Part shown: positions 50,390 to 60,155 of the stretch, one piece after another
How the letters are laid out: each line of letters opens with the position of its first letter
Numbering within the stretch: position 1 is the stretch's first letter
Assembly: GCF_019900845.1 (NCBI RefSeq)
Contig: NZ_CP074570.1
Location: 4,216,001-4,280,000 of the forward strand
Reading direction: 5' to 3'
From: Paraneptunicella aestuarii
GTDB lineage: Bacteria > Pseudomonadota > Gammaproteobacteria > Enterobacterales > Alteromonadaceae
Length of the DNA: 64,000 nt
The notes under the pieces: generated by a model
The model's database searches: none
Told to the model about the DNA's origin: nothing
The model's input: the letters and a program-made list of their open reading frames with translations, nothing else
Program-made: the position numbers and the translations under genes

Positions 50390-51541
50390 TTACCCAGCAA
50401 CCGTAATAATGGAAAGAGGAAGGATAAAAAACAGAGTCAGGATGTAAGCCAACCCGTATAACTTCTGCTCAGCCACATTCACAGACAGCTGATATGACAG
50501 GTTCAATGGAATGTTTCTCAAGAACTTCACTCCATAAATCACAACGACACCCAATACGTTATACATTAAATGTACAAAAGCGATCTGCAAAGCAAACCCC
50601 GCATTCGGGCCTGTAACGGCAATCGCCGCTAACAACGCGGTAATACATGTGCCGATATTCGCCCCCAGTGTAAATGGATAAATGTCTCGCGCAGTTAACA
50701 CGCCATTTCCAACCAAAGGAACCACCAATGAAGTGGTAGTAGAAGACGACTGAACCAAAACAGTCACTACAGTACCAGAAGCTATACCACGTAACGGCCC
50801 CTTGCCAATGCTGCTATGCAGGATATCTTTAGCTTTCCCGACCATTAAAGACTTCATCGTCTTACCCATAAAGGTAATTGATATAATAATCAGGGCAACA
50901 CCAATAATAGCCATTGTTACACCGGCATATACTGGAGACATAAAAGACAACCAGTCGGTTAGCACTGTACTAAAGGGTTGAGTAATCACTTTTATCGGGT
51001 TAAAGCCACCAATCACCATACCTGAGCTAGAAGAAAAAAGCTCCACCATGGCACCGCTTAATTTTTCCAAAAAGCCGAATGCAATTTCTAGAGGCAAAAA
51101 GATGAAAACGCAGATAACGTTGAAAAAGTCGTGAATGGTTGCGGCGTTAAAAGCACGCTGAAACTCTTCTTTGTCGGCAACATGCCCAAGGCTAACAATA
51201 GTGCTTGTAATGCTGGTGCCAATATTCGCGCCCATAATCATGGGAACAGCAATTTCTATCGGCAAACCACCGGCGACCATCGCGACAACAATTGAGGAGA
51301 CTGTACTGGAGGATTGGATCAGAGCGGTGGAAACCATCCCAATAATCAATCCAAGAATGGGGTTAGCCGCAAATTCAAATAACGACTTGGCATGTTCACC
51401 GGTAGCAAGTTTAAAACCGGAACCGATCACTGTAACAGCAAGTAAAATACCGTAGACCAACAGTGCCAATAGTGCCCAATTCCATTTGTTGCTGCGTTCC
51501 GTTAAATCCGCACTTGCGAATTTCGTATCAGGCTGATTCAT
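50390..51541 (-). CDS. Na+/phosphate cotransporter family protein (NptA-like)
   Basis: Membrane protein of 383 residues with about eight helices and two copies of the Na/Pi-cotransporter repeat. Each repeat has QSSS (IQSSSTVSSIVV and VQSSSTTTSLVV) and a GANIGT block (GANIGTSITSTIVS and GANIGTCITALLAA). I prefer ATG 51541 (GGAT about 7 nt upstream) to 51583. No PhoU-like C-terminal domain is present. It probably takes up phosphate with sodium; regulation is not evident. Confidence 0.92.
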   Translation of the reverse strand: MNQPDTKFASADLTERSNKWNWALLALLVYGILLAVTVIGSGFKLATGEHAKSLFEFAANPILGLIIGMVSTALIQSSSTVSSIVVAMVAGGLPIEIAVPMIMGANIGTSITSTIVSLGHVADKEEFQRAFNAATIHDFFNVICVFIFLPLEIAFGFLEKLSGAMVELFSSSSGMVIGGFNPIKVITQPFSTVLTDWLSFMSPVYAGVTMAIIGVALIIISITFMGKTMKSLMVGKAKDILHSSIGKGPLRGIASGTVVTVLVQSSSTTTSLVVPLVGNGVLTARDIYPFTLGANIGTCITALLAAIAVTGPNAGFALQIAFVHLMYNVLGVVVIYGVKFLRNIPLNLSYQLSVNVAEQKLYGLAYILTLFFILPLSIITVAG

Positions 51542-51978
51542 GTAACATCCAATAAATTTACTCAGGTGTTTTCTATTCAACATTCAACATTCACAGAACC
51601 GCCTTTCGCTCCCATCAACTCAATTTACGTAAGAACTAACGGAAGCACTATCTTGATGAATTATTAAACACCCAATGAAAATGGCGAGGGGATTCTAGCC
51701 GAATTACGACCAAGATTCCTACAGTATTTTTACATTATGATGAAAAATAGTTAGAAGTTTGCGACAAAGCAAACTTACACATAAACAAGAGTTCTACTCA
51801 CTGCCTATCTGAGGTACAATTCGCCTTTTTTGATAGCCTTGCTACAGTATATTTAACCACGTTTGAGTTAATCTTCCCTTGGACTGATATCCCGGAATCC
51901 AGCGAATTTCAACCTGAGAGCCTTATTAGTTTCAAGGTGATAAAACCGTATTAACTGTTTGTAATTTATGAGGAAGAT
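51542..51978. other. Intergenic region upstream of purEK
   Basis: About 440 bp hold the divergent promoters of the Na/Pi gene and purEK. A weak pair, TTCTAC (51792-51797) and TACAAT (51815-51820), spaced 17 bp, could be the purE promoter. An inverted repeat AAGTTTGC/GCAAACTT with 6-nt spacer is at 51755-51776; its GCAAAC units recall the PurR half-site but in everted order, so I do not call it a PurR box. Confidence 0.45.
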
Positions 51979-52470
51979 ATGTCTAAAGTAGCCATAGTCA
52001 TGGGTTCACAATCCGATTGGCCCACAATGCAACACGCAGCACAAATGTTGCAAAGCTTATCGGTGGAGTACGTGGCTCGTGTCGTGTCGGCTCACCGCAC
52101 ACCAAACTTGCTGACCGAGTTTGCCGAAAGCGCCGCAGACAACGGATTTGAAGTAATCATTGCAGGCGCTGGTGGTGCTGCACATCTACCCGGTATGATT
52201 GCCGCTCATACTCATTTGCCCGTTTTGGGCGTTCCCGTCAGTTCCAAAAACCTAAAGGGGCTGGATTCCCTTCTTTCTATTGTACAAATGCCTAAAGGGG
52301 TTGCGGTTGGCACCTTAGCCATTGGTGATGCCGGCGCTGCAAACGCAGGTTTATTGGCAGCACAAATTCTGGCGACCCATGATAAAGATCTGGCTCAACG
52401 CATTATTCAAATGCGTAAGGAGCAAACAGAAAAAGTTCTTCAAAACGCAGAATTGGAGCCTATCGAATGA
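51979..52470 (+). CDS. purE: N5-carboxyaminoimidazole ribonucleotide mutase PurE
   Basis: Converts N5-CAIR to CAIR in purine synthesis. The 163 residues are the class I form with [11 protein letters not shown], the catalytic His in [10 protein letters not shown] and the [11 protein letters not shown] loop. GAGGAAGAT precedes the ATG. The ATGA junction with purK overlaps by 4 nt, indicating translational coupling. Confidence 0.97.
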   Translation: MSKVAIVMGSQSDWPTMQHAAQMLQSLSVEYVARVVSAHRTPNLLTEFAESAADNGFEVIIAGAGGAAHLPGMIAAHTHLPVLGVPVSSKNLKGLDSLLSIVQMPKGVAVGTLAIGDAGAANAGLLAAQILATHDKDLAQRIIQMRKEQTEKVLQNAELEPIE

Positions 52471-53603
52471 ATGTGCTGATATATGGTAGTGGCCAACTTG
52501 CTCGCATGATGTACCTGGCGGGTTGTCCTCTCGGAATTTATATCAATGCTGTAGATGTTGTAAAAGAACAGGTTGTTGATCCTGTCACCAAAGAGCCTCG
52601 TTCCATGACATTGGAACAGGCCATTGAAGATGCCGATGCAATTACCGTCGAGTTTGAACACATTCCAGAACACTTACTGGAAAAAGCAGCTCAGACAGGC
52701 AAATTGCGCCCAGGCATTGATGCCATCCTCGCCGGAGCTGATAGGGTTAGAGAAAAACGGCTACTGGACAAGTTGGGTGTTCCCAACTGCCCTCATCTTA
52801 TCATTGATGATGTACAGCAATTACCCAACGCCGTTACGCAACTCGGTGACAAGATCATTCTGAAAGCCAGTCGCGATGGCTACGATGGCTATGGGCAATG
52901 GCGTATTCAATCCGCTTCCGATCTTCAAAAAGTCACCGAAGAGTTAGCGCAGTTGGATCTAAAGTCCGTTCCACTGATTGCAGAGAAAATGATGCAATTT
53001 CAACGGGAATTATCTTTGGTTGGTACACGTAGCGAAAACGGCAATTTTGAATTTTATCCCTTGGTTGAAAACCGCCATCATCAAGGGCAATTGCACCTCA
53101 CGATTGCCCCCGCTCAGAACATCACCGATTCACTCACTGAACAAGCTCGCGATGCATTTTGCAAAATCGCAAACAAGCTGGGTTACATTGGTGTGCTAGC
53201 CGTTGAATTCTTTCAGGTAGATGGTCAACTTTTGGTAAACGAGATTGCACCTCGTGTGCATAACTCCGGTCACTGGAGTATGCAAGGAGCAGATACCTGC
53301 CAATTCGAAAACCATTTGCGTGCTGTCTGTAATTTGCCCATTGGTGATGTATCAACACATGCTTATTCTGCAATGGTCAACATTATTGGAGCTGGAAGCT
53401 TCTCAAGAGATATGTTGGCAATTCCGGGATGTCATCTGCACTGGTATGGCAAAGAGGCTCGAGCCAAGCGCAAGTTAGGCCACTTTAACTTGAATGCCCC
53501 TAGCTATCAGGTGCTAGGGCAAAGGTTAGAAAGCCTCTCCAGGCATCTTCCTGAAGAAGCATTCCCGCTTTTGAAGCCCGCAATAAAAGAGCTAAGTATT
53601 TAG
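52467..53603 (+). CDS. purK: N5-carboxyaminoimidazole ribonucleotide synthase PurK
   Basis: ATP-grasp enzyme of 378 residues that carboxylates AIR to feed PurE. The N-terminal Rossmann-like fold starts [20 protein letters not shown]; the ATP-grasp core has [17 protein letters not shown], and [20 protein letters not shown] ([24 protein letters not shown]) holds the Mg-binding residues. Its start overlaps purE by 4 nt. Confidence 0.97.
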   Translation: MNVLIYGSGQLARMMYLAGCPLGIYINAVDVVKEQVVDPVTKEPRSMTLEQAIEDADAITVEFEHIPEHLLEKAAQTGKLRPGIDAILAGADRVREKRLLDKLGVPNCPHLIIDDVQQLPNAVTQLGDKIILKASRDGYDGYGQWRIQSASDLQKVTEELAQLDLKSVPLIAEKMMQFQRELSLVGTRSENGNFEFYPLVENRHHQGQLHLTIAPAQNITDSLTEQARDAFCKIANKLGYIGVLAVEFFQVDGQLLVNEIAPRVHNSGHWSMQGADTCQFENHLRAVCNLPIGDVSTHAYSAMVNIIGAGSFSRDMLAIPGCHLHWYGKEARAKRKLGHFNLNAPSYQVLGQRLESLSRHLPEEAFPLLKPAIKELSI

Positions 53604-53609
53604 CTCTTT
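53586..53609 (+). terminator. Short hairpin overlapping the purK stop codon
   Basis: AAAGAGCTAA and TTAGCTCTTT form a 10-bp stem with a 4-nt loop that includes the end of purK; TATTGAATT follows. The stem is AT-rich, so termination efficiency is doubtful. Confidence 0.45.
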
Positions 53610-53615
53610 ATTGAA

Positions 53616-54323
53616 TTAAACATTATCCAAGGGCGCGTAATCTGACTTGATATTCACATCATGAAAATCACCCCATGCATTCTCATTGAGGAATTTGGGA
53701 ACCAGATCGCGCGCTCTCCCACCATACTTTTTTGAATATCTCCCCCACCAGGCACATCCAGGATGAGGTGTAATCAATACCGGAATACCGGCTCTTTCAG
53801 CGATAACTTTGCCAACATTTCCAGCCAATCGAGATGTAAAAATAATCAATTCTGGCTGCAATAATTCCAACAAAGACTCAAAAACCGAGATAGATACCTC
53901 TCTATCCAAAGGTTTAACTTTTATGCTACCCCCAGTGTTCTCCGCTGGCCTTTGGAAGAAATTGTAATAGGCAAAATGATTAAAAATCTGTGAAGGCCGT
54001 GAATATTGCAAAGAACATGCGTTTATTGCCTTGCCTAAATTTCGATAAATGGAAAACGACTTTCGAGGAAAGTTTTTATCAATATTGCACTCAATAATCC
54101 CAAACGTTGAAATCCATTTTCTCTCATCATCAGTGAGGCTCGACTGTGAGCCTGAATACCAGGCATCAGGATCTAAATGTATAGTCGCCGTTTCTGGTAG
54201 AAAGTGGCTTTCGCCAATAATCAGTAATCGCTTATGAGCCCCCGAATGGTAATGCTCACCAATCCATGGCTTCATGCAAGGATAGCGTGAATAGTGTTCG
54301 ACTTCTTTTAATCTTTCAAACAT
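53616..54323 (-). CDS. Hypothetical protein, weakly like the uracil-DNA glycosylase superfamily
   Basis: The 235-residue product has no signal peptide or membrane segment. Two segments recall the UDG fold: an early strand-loop LLIIGESHFLPE (about 33-44), where UDGs have their water-activating loop, and a late ITPHPGCAWWGRY (about 183-195), where they have the HP-S/G DNA-intercalation loop. A third block LLQPELIIFTSRLAGN lies before it. This is a weak resemblance seen by eye; another nucleotide-binding fold is possible. The gene stands alone, facing purK. Confidence 0.65.
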   Translation of the reverse strand: MFERLKEVEHYSRYPCMKPWIGEHYHSGAHKRLLIIGESHFLPETATIHLDPDAWYSGSQSSLTDDERKWISTFGIIECNIDKNFPRKSFSIYRNLGKAINACSLQYSRPSQIFNHFAYYNFFQRPAENTGGSIKVKPLDREVSISVFESLLELLQPELIIFTSRLAGNVGKVIAERAGIPVLITPHPGCAWWGRYSKKYGGRARDLVPKFLNENAWGDFHDVNIKSDYAPLDNV

Positions 54324-54348
54324 ATCAGGTTCTGTTCTCTATCAGAAA

Positions 54349-54381
54349 AACAAGCTGCAAGTGGGACTCAAGCAGCTTGTT
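54349..54381 (-). terminator. Terminator of the DUF962 gene
   Basis: AACAAGCTGC and GCAGCTTGTT form a 10-bp perfect stem with a 13-nt loop, followed on the minus strand by TTTCTG. It lies about 65 nt after the DUF962 stop and before the next gene on the same strand. Confidence 0.75.
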
Positions 54382-54445
54382 AGATTGTATTAAGCAGAAC
54401 AGTATATGTTTACGAGAACAATTTAAAGGTAACAATAAATACCAA

Positions 54446-54751
54446 TTAAAATTTAATCTTCCCTGTCAAAATATCCTTAAACATCACCCAATCGCCCCAG
54501 AAACTGTATAGCGGATAGGTGAAGGTAGCCGGTTTATTTTTCTCGAAAAAGAAGTGTCCAATCCAGGCAAAACCATAGCCAATAAAGGGCAAGGCAATAA
54601 GTCCCGTCCATTGTTGAGTAGTGAAGACCCAAGCCAACACAGCCAAAACAAAGCACGAACCAATAAAATGTAAACGGCGACAAGTTTTATCTGAATGCTC
54701 AGATAAATAGAAAGGGTAAAACTCAGCAAAACTTTTATAGTTCTGAGACAT
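54446..54751 (-). CDS. DUF962/Mpo1-like membrane protein
   Basis: Small protein of 101 residues starting MSQNYKSFAEFYPFYLSEHS at ATG 54751 (GGAGGAG about 10 nt upstream). It has the DUF962 pattern FYLSEHSDKTCRRLHFIG, two hydrophobic helices and GHFFFEKNKPATFTYPLYSF with the conserved His and Pro. The yeast homologue Mpo1 is an iron-dependent dioxygenase acting on 2-hydroxy fatty acids; the conserved His residues (HSD, RRLHF, GHFFFEKN) fit that, but the bacterial role is unproven. Confidence 0.85.
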   Translation of the reverse strand: MSQNYKSFAEFYPFYLSEHSDKTCRRLHFIGSCFVLAVLAWVFTTQQWTGLIALPFIGYGFAWIGHFFFEKNKPATFTYPLYSFWGDWVMFKDILTGKIKF

Positions 54752-54897
54752 AGCAGGCCAACTCCTCCAGCTTTGTATTGGCTGAAATATAACATGGCTT
54801 TTTCCGCAAAGGCTATTCCATTCAATCACTCACTTGTAATCATCCCGATAAACCCTATATTAACGGGCAAGCTAACAATTTAATCAATCACATCATT

Positions 54898-55743
54898 ATG
54901 GAAAATATTATTAATATCACCCCAGAAAATTTTCAGCAGATCATATTAGAAGCTTCTCAGGAAAAACTGATCATGGTCGACTTCTGGGCTGATTGGTGTG
55001 AGCCCTGCAAATCGCTGATCCCCATTCTGGAAAAACTGGCTGCGCAATATTCCAATGACTTGATACTGGCAAAAGTGAATTGTGACGAGCAACAAGCTAT
55101 TTCCATGCAATTTGGCGTGCGCAATTTACCGACAGTTATCTTTGTAAAAGACGGCCAGCCTGTCGATGGTTTTGCAGGTCTGCATACAGAGCAGCAAATT
55201 CGTGAAATGTTAGAAAAACACCTTCCTTCTCAGGACGATGCCTTATATCAACAAGCCTTAATGCTTTGTCATGAGAAAAACTTTAGCGATGCTTTTACCG
55301 CGGCCAAGCAAGCTCATGAGCTTGCCCCAGAACGCGCCGATATCAAAATACTACTGGCGGGCATCAATGTTGAGTTAGGTAAAATTGAGCAAGCTAAAGA
55401 ATTGATCTCAACCATCGGGCTTGTGGATCAGGATGCTCAATATCAAGCCGTGTTGAGTAAGATTGAACTTGCAGAACAAGCGGCTGATACTCCAGAGATC
55501 CAAGCACTGCAAAAAATGTTGGAAGACGATCCTGACAACATGGAAACCAAAGTATCTCTCGCCGTGCAACTGCATCAAGCAAACCGTAGTGGGGAAGCGC
55601 TAGACTTGTTATTTCAGGTGTTAAGAAAAGACCTGAACTTTGGTGAAGCCAAGAAATTCGCTTTAGATATTATCAACGCACTACCAGAAGGCGATGAATT
55701 GGCATCCAAATTCAGACGTAAAATTTACAGTTTAATGTACTAG
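54898..55743 (+). CDS. ybbN: Thioredoxin-like co-chaperone YbbN (CnoX family)
   Basis: A 281-residue protein with an N-terminal thioredoxin domain (1-110) and a C-terminal TPR-like region (about 115-281). The active site is WADWCEPCK, a full CxxC, unlike E. coli CnoX, which lacks one Cys. The cis-Pro segment is NLPTVIF. It likely holds stressed proteins and passes them to chaperones; the CEPC pair suggests it may also act as a thiol oxidoreductase. Confidence 0.9.
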   Translation: MENIINITPENFQQIILEASQEKLIMVDFWADWCEPCKSLIPILEKLAAQYSNDLILAKVNCDEQQAISMQFGVRNLPTVIFVKDGQPVDGFAGLHTEQQIREMLEKHLPSQDDALYQQALMLCHEKNFSDAFTAAKQAHELAPERADIKILLAGINVELGKIEQAKELISTIGLVDQDAQYQAVLSKIELAEQAADTPEIQALQKMLEDDPDNMETKVSLAVQLHQANRSGEALDLLFQVLRKDLNFGEAKKFALDIINALPEGDELASKFRRKIYSLMY

Positions 55744-55804
55744 GGAGCTCCCTGTGGCTACACTCATACCAACGCTACGCTAACAGTAGAGAAAAAGGTG
55801 GAAT

Positions 55805-56770
55805 ATGTCCGAAGGATTACTTTGGGGATTTAAACGAAGTACCGAAAATGGATTGCAACCGATTAATGAGCTGAGTGAACTCAAGGTTGGAGATCACACA
55901 AACAGTCTTATCTGGTTGCACTTCAGGAGTGATAGCCCTGACACCCTTGAGCATTTAGAAGCTTTAGGCATTAGTCAGGATGTCATTGAGGTCTTGTGTG
56001 CTGAAGCAACTCGACCACGCTTTATTGAAAGCTCCAAGGGGCAAGTCATCTTTCTGCGAGCCATTAACAAGAATGAAAATGCCGATGCAGAAGACATGGT
56101 GTCGCTACGTATCTGGTTGCACGAAAATATTGTTATCACGACCCGGAGAAAAGAACGAGGTTTACTCTCAACAGTTAGAATTAAAACCCTGTTTGAAGAA
56201 GGTCAAGGCCCGGAAAGCGCTACAGAACTGGTATGTGAGTTAGTCAGCACTATCACTCAGATCATTGGAGAAGTTGTAGAGGAACTGGATGACAAGCTTT
56301 CTGAATGTGAAGAAATCGCAGATACCGGTGATTCAAACCAACTTGAGATTGTTCAGATCCGCAGGCAATGTGCCAAGTTACGTCGATTTCTTGCACCACA
56401 AAGGGAAGCACTTAAAGATCTCTACCGAAGCAGTAAAGGCTTTGCAGATGCCGAGCAAATCCAACTGCGCGAACAATTTGATTCCATGACCAGACATGTT
56501 GAGGAGTTAGAATTAATTAAAGAGCGAGCCTTGGTGCTACACGATGAGCAAAAACAACATATTGCAGAGCAGCAAACAACTCGCCTGTACGTGCTATCTC
56601 TGGTCACAGCAGTATTTCTTCCGCTTTCATTCCTGACAGGCGTGTTTGGTATGAATGTGGCTGGGTTACCGGGGTTAGAGAATCCAGAATCCTTTTTTTA
56701 TTTAATGACTGGGATGGGAATTATCGCTGTGGTTGTATTGCTATTGATGCGGTTAAGTAAATGGTTCTAG
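55805..56770 (+). CDS. zntB: Zinc transporter ZntB (CorA family)
   Basis: Inner-membrane metal transporter of 321 residues. The long N-terminal cytoplasmic domain is followed by two C-terminal helices with the GMN signature in LTGVFGMNVAGLPG between them, the CorA/ZntB pore entry. The family N-terminus MSEGLLWGFKRS and DEDM-like acidic loop are visible. AAGGTGGA precedes the ATG. ZntB transports Zn2+ in enterobacteria; Mg2+ cannot be excluded by sequence. Confidence 0.9.
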   Translation: MSEGLLWGFKRSTENGLQPINELSELKVGDHTNSLIWLHFRSDSPDTLEHLEALGISQDVIEVLCAEATRPRFIESSKGQVIFLRAINKNENADAEDMVSLRIWLHENIVITTRRKERGLLSTVRIKTLFEEGQGPESATELVCELVSTITQIIGEVVEELDDKLSECEEIADTGDSNQLEIVQIRRQCAKLRRFLAPQREALKDLYRSSKGFADAEQIQLREQFDSMTRHVEELELIKERALVLHDEQKQHIAEQQTTRLYVLSLVTAVFLPLSFLTGVFGMNVAGLPGLENPESFFYLMTGMGIIAVVVLLLMRLSKWF

Positions 56771-56795
56771 TTCTAACTTTAGATAGAACCTTTTC

Positions 56796-57515
56796 CTAAC
56801 ACAGCAACTGCACTAACTCATCCAAATCGGAGAATTCTACATCAGGTAATACCTTTGCGGGCTCCCTGGCCATATTCATCTCACGATTATGAGCATACCA
56901 GGCCGAACGAAAGCCATTGTTAACACTACCCCACACATCGTTAAATAAATTATCACCAACGTGCAAAACTTCACGCGACGACAAATTCAAATGATCTTTA
57001 GCGCGATCAAACATGAAAGGCTTGGGCTTCATAGGACTTTGCAAACTGGCATGTAAAGTCAGTTTGAAATACTGACCAATGCCAACACGGTCAACATCGA
57101 CATTACCATTGGTGATAGCAACGAGCGGATATTTATCAGCCAATGCATCCAAGACTGCATGGATTTTATCTTCCACTTTAAAGTTGCTACGATGAAAACT
57201 GAATGTCTGAAATGCCCCCTCTACTGCTTCATCCAAACGGCCATTAGACACGCCACATTCAATTAAACCACGACGTAATACCGTTTTACGCAGCACTATC
57301 ATGTCATTGACATAGTGGGGGAAATCTTTCAAAACTTCACGTTTCAGCGAAAACCAAAAATCCTGAGAATAATCTTTGGTTTCTGGATATCTGTCAGCCA
57401 AAAAATCAAACTGCGCCTTTTCAGCAATACGCAAAATCGGATGATTGTCATAAAAAGTATCATCCAAATCGAAAGTCACTGCTTTAACAGGTTGCCAACG
57501 ACGATAGAAGATCAC
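56796..57515 (-). CDS. yigB: HAD-family phosphatase YigB-like
   Basis: Haloacid dehalogenase-like hydrolase of 239 residues. Motif I is VTFDLDDTFYDN (nucleophile and acid/base Asp), motif II is AITNGN, and the last motif is HVGDNLFNDVWG. This matches YigB, reported to dephosphorylate FMN or a riboflavin precursor in E. coli. It follows xerC on the same strand after 156 nt, as in enterobacteria. Confidence 0.9.
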   Translation of the reverse strand: MIFYRRWQPVKAVTFDLDDTFYDNHPILRIAEKAQFDFLADRYPETKDYSQDFWFSLKREVLKDFPHYVNDMIVLRKTVLRRGLIECGVSNGRLDEAVEGAFQTFSFHRSNFKVEDKIHAVLDALADKYPLVAITNGNVDVDRVGIGQYFKLTLHASLQSPMKPKPFMFDRAKDHLNLSSREVLHVGDNLFNDVWGSVNNGFRSAWYAHNREMNMAREPAKVLPDVEFSDLDELVQLLC

Positions 57516-57671
57516 AACAAGTTCCTTTATTGCTATAAAACCTGAACTCAGGTTATTTAACTAACAGATGAAATGGTATCAGGGGGTACAGTAAACCACG
57601 AAAGAAATATTTTTACCAAGAAATATCCTCTGTTTAACCTGAACTATGTTATTTCCTTAAAACAAAAACCA

Positions 57672-58574
57672 TCATTTCTTCGCTCTGGGATGAGCCTTAT
57701 CGTAAACCTGTGCCAAATGCTGAAAGTCTAAATGAGTATAGACTTGAGTCGTCGATAAATTTGCGTGGCCTAATAGCTCTTGTACACCCCGTAAATCGCC
57801 GCTGGATTCCAGCAAATGTGTGGCATAGGAATGTCGAAGTTTATGAGGACTGACAGGACGATGAAGGTGCTGCTCACGAGCCCAATGCTCCATGCGTTTG
57901 GCAATTTGACGAGTGCTAATGCGCTGTTTGCGTTTCGATAAAAACACAGCTTGCTCACCAATATCAGCCAATTGTCCTCGTATTTTCAACCATTCAGACA
58001 ACGCTTCTCTGGCAACCTTCCCCACTGGCAGGATCCGTTCCTTACTGCCCTTACCTCGAACTCGAAGCCGTCGCCCGGCATCTTCAATATTCACCAGATT
58101 AAGCCCTGATAATTCCGACAAACGCAATCCGCAACCATATGCCAATTCCATAATCGCTTTATCACGAACAGCCAGTACAGAGTCATCATTAATATTGAGT
58201 AATTGCGTCATTTCATCAACGCTAAGCTGCTTCGGTAATGGTCGTCCCTGCTTCGGCGCACTAATGCTTTGAGCGGGATTATTCTGCAACACCCCCTGAC
58301 TAACCAAAAAGCGGCAAAAAGTGCGTAAGGCAGATAGACGAAGTGCAATACTGCGAGGACTTAAATTATTTCGGCGAGCTTGAGCAAGAACCGATTTAAC
58401 ATGCTGGCTGGTTAACTGAGACCAATCTTTGACAGGGATTTGTGAAGCGATCACCAGCAATTGTCGCTGATAATTATCTAGAGTTTTGCCCGACAGATTC
58501 CTCTCATATTTCAAAAATCCAACAAAATCGTCGATGTTGTTAATCAAGGCTTGAGGGATCTGTTCATCGCTCAT
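57672..58574 (-). CDS. xerC: Tyrosine recombinase XerC
   Basis: Resolves chromosome dimers at dif with XerD and FtsK. From ATG 58574 the protein has 300 residues: an N-terminal SAM-like domain (to about 110) and the catalytic domain with Arg in YGCGLRLSEL, SHKLRHSYATHLLESSG (His, Arg) and LGHANLSTTQVYTH (His, nucleophile Tyr). It lies 38 nt after the DUF484 gene. Confidence 0.96.
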   Translation of the reverse strand: MSDEQIPQALINNIDDFVGFLKYERNLSGKTLDNYQRQLLVIASQIPVKDWSQLTSQHVKSVLAQARRNNLSPRSIALRLSALRTFCRFLVSQGVLQNNPAQSISAPKQGRPLPKQLSVDEMTQLLNINDDSVLAVRDKAIMELAYGCGLRLSELSGLNLVNIEDAGRRLRVRGKGSKERILPVGKVAREALSEWLKIRGQLADIGEQAVFLSKRKQRISTRQIAKRMEHWAREQHLHRPVSPHKLRHSYATHLLESSGDLRGVQELLGHANLSTTQVYTHLDFQHLAQVYDKAHPRAKK

Positions 58575-58612
58575 AGGCAAAACTCTTTATATTTCCTTGC
58601 AATATTCTCCAA

Positions 58613-59296
58613 TTATCCCAGCACTTTGCAGACCAATAAGGTCAGAAGTTGTTGCAGTTGGGCAATTAGCAAGGTATCCATTTCTGGAGAAAAGTGATCC
58701 GGCTCTTTACTGGCAATGGCAAGAATACCAAGTTCACCGTCGTCCCCCAGTAACATCAAGGCAACCGATTCCACTTCTTGCTCACCAAATAAAATGGCAT
58801 TCTCTTGTTGTGTCATACGACCGAAGAAAAAGCCTTTCTGCTTGAATCGTTTGTTCTTCAATAAATCACGATCTGCTTGAGAGAGCGCATTGTCTGCATT
58901 AAATATGCTTAACGCCACAGCGGCTAATGCAAATTCTTTTTCGATGCTGTCATTTAGTGTCGTGCGCATTTCGTCAATGCTATTACACTGAAACAGCCGC
59001 AAATTCAGCTCAGCATACAGGCGATAAATCTTTTCATTGTGTTTGGCAACGGTCATTAGTTGACTGATTTGCACCTGTAATTCATGCACCTTATCTCTTA
59101 GCTGTTCTGATTGCAGCTCAACCAAAGACACCGCGCCTTTCTTTTGATGGGGGATCTTTAATTCTTCTGCCAGTAGAGGATACTGATTAAAAAAATCAGG
59201 ATTTGCCAATAGGTAATTCTTAACCTGCAGGGCATCCAGCTCAATCGCATCATCCTGATTTTTCGTTATTTTTATTGTATTACCTGATTCACTCAT
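58613..59296 (-). CDS. DUF484 family GAF-like protein
   Basis: The 227-residue product has [20 protein letters not shown] (DUF484 N-terminus, about 27-46), a coiled-coil segment [20 protein letters not shown] and a GAF-like C-terminal domain. The gene is conserved between dapF and xerC in gammaproteobacteria; its function is unknown to me. It overlaps the dapF stop by 4 nt (ATGA), so translation is coupled. Confidence 0.9.
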   Translation of the reverse strand: MSESGNTIKITKNQDDAIELDALQVKNYLLANPDFFNQYPLLAEELKIPHQKKGAVSLVELQSEQLRDKVHELQVQISQLMTVAKHNEKIYRLYAELNLRLFQCNSIDEMRTTLNDSIEKEFALAAVALSIFNADNALSQADRDLLKNKRFKQKGFFFGRMTQQENAILFGEQEVESVALMLLGDDGELGILAIASKEPDHFSPEMDTLLIAQLQQLLTLLVCKVLG

Positions 59297-60123
59297 ATAT
59301 TGATGCTTCCATCAAAAACATGCTCGGCCGGGCCGGTCATTTTTACTACACTATCATTACCGTTATACCGAATTCTAAGGGAACCACCAGGTAAGTCCAC
59401 CCTCACATCATTTCCCAACTTATTCTGAAGCTGCCCAACTACGGCTGCAGCACAGGCTCCGCTTCCACATGCCAAGGTTTCACCCACGCCTCGTTCAAAC
59501 ACACGTAACTTAATGTGCTCCGGAGATAATATTTGCATAAAACCAACGTTCACACCTTCGGGGAATCGCTCATGCTTTTCCAGAGCAGGCCCCAGCGTTT
59601 CTACCGGTGCGGTGTCGACATCATCGACTTCCAATACACAATGAGGGTTGCCCATAGAAACAGCGCCATAAAACACGGTGGTATCTTCTACACGAATAAC
59701 GTAAGTGCTTTCCTGTTTGTTCGCTTTCATCGGAATTTCGGCTGGCAATAACAGGGGTTTCCCCATGTTGACCGTTACCTGGCCATCATTTTCCAGATAC
59801 AACACCATGCGCCCAGCTTTGGTGCTAACAATAATCTTATTGCGATTGGTTAGCCCCTTCATTTTAACGAAGCGACCAAAGCAACGAGCGCCGTTGCCGC
59901 ACTGCGACACCTCGGAACCATCCGCATTGAAGATTCGATAATGGAAATCCTGATCAGGATCGTAAGGCGGTTCAACCAATAACATTTGGTCGAAGCCGAC
60001 ACCAAAATTGCGATCCGCTAATTGACGGATCTTTTCTTTCGAGAAATACACGTTTTGAGTCAAATTATCGATAACAACAAAGTCATTACCCAACCCGTGC
60101 ATTTTAGAAAAATTAATCAGCAT
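59293..60123 (-). CDS. dapF: Diaminopimelate epimerase DapF
   Basis: Converts LL- to meso-diaminopimelate for lysine and peptidoglycan. The 276 residues contain [16 protein letters not shown] and both catalytic Cys: [15 protein letters not shown] and [14 protein letters not shown]. It is between lysA and the DUF484 gene, 32 nt after lysA. Confidence 0.97.
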   Translation of the reverse strand: MLINFSKMHGLGNDFVVIDNLTQNVYFSKEKIRQLADRNFGVGFDQMLLVEPPYDPDQDFHYRIFNADGSEVSQCGNGARCFGRFVKMKGLTNRNKIIVSTKAGRMVLYLENDGQVTVNMGKPLLLPAEIPMKANKQESTYVIRVEDTTVFYGAVSMGNPHCVLEVDDVDTAPVETLGPALEKHERFPEGVNVGFMQILSPEHIKLRVFERGVGETLACGSGACAAAVVGQLQNKLGNDVRVDLPGGSLRIRYNGNDSVVKMTGPAEHVFDGSINI

Positions 60124-60155
60124 GGAGACAACCGTAACACATTAATCGAACTAGT

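Noticed and set aside
51755-51776. Inverted repeat AAGTTTGC/GCAAACTT considered as a PurR box for purEK
   Set aside because: The half-sites are in everted order compared with the PurR operator, and the spacer is 6 nt; not enough to call an operator.
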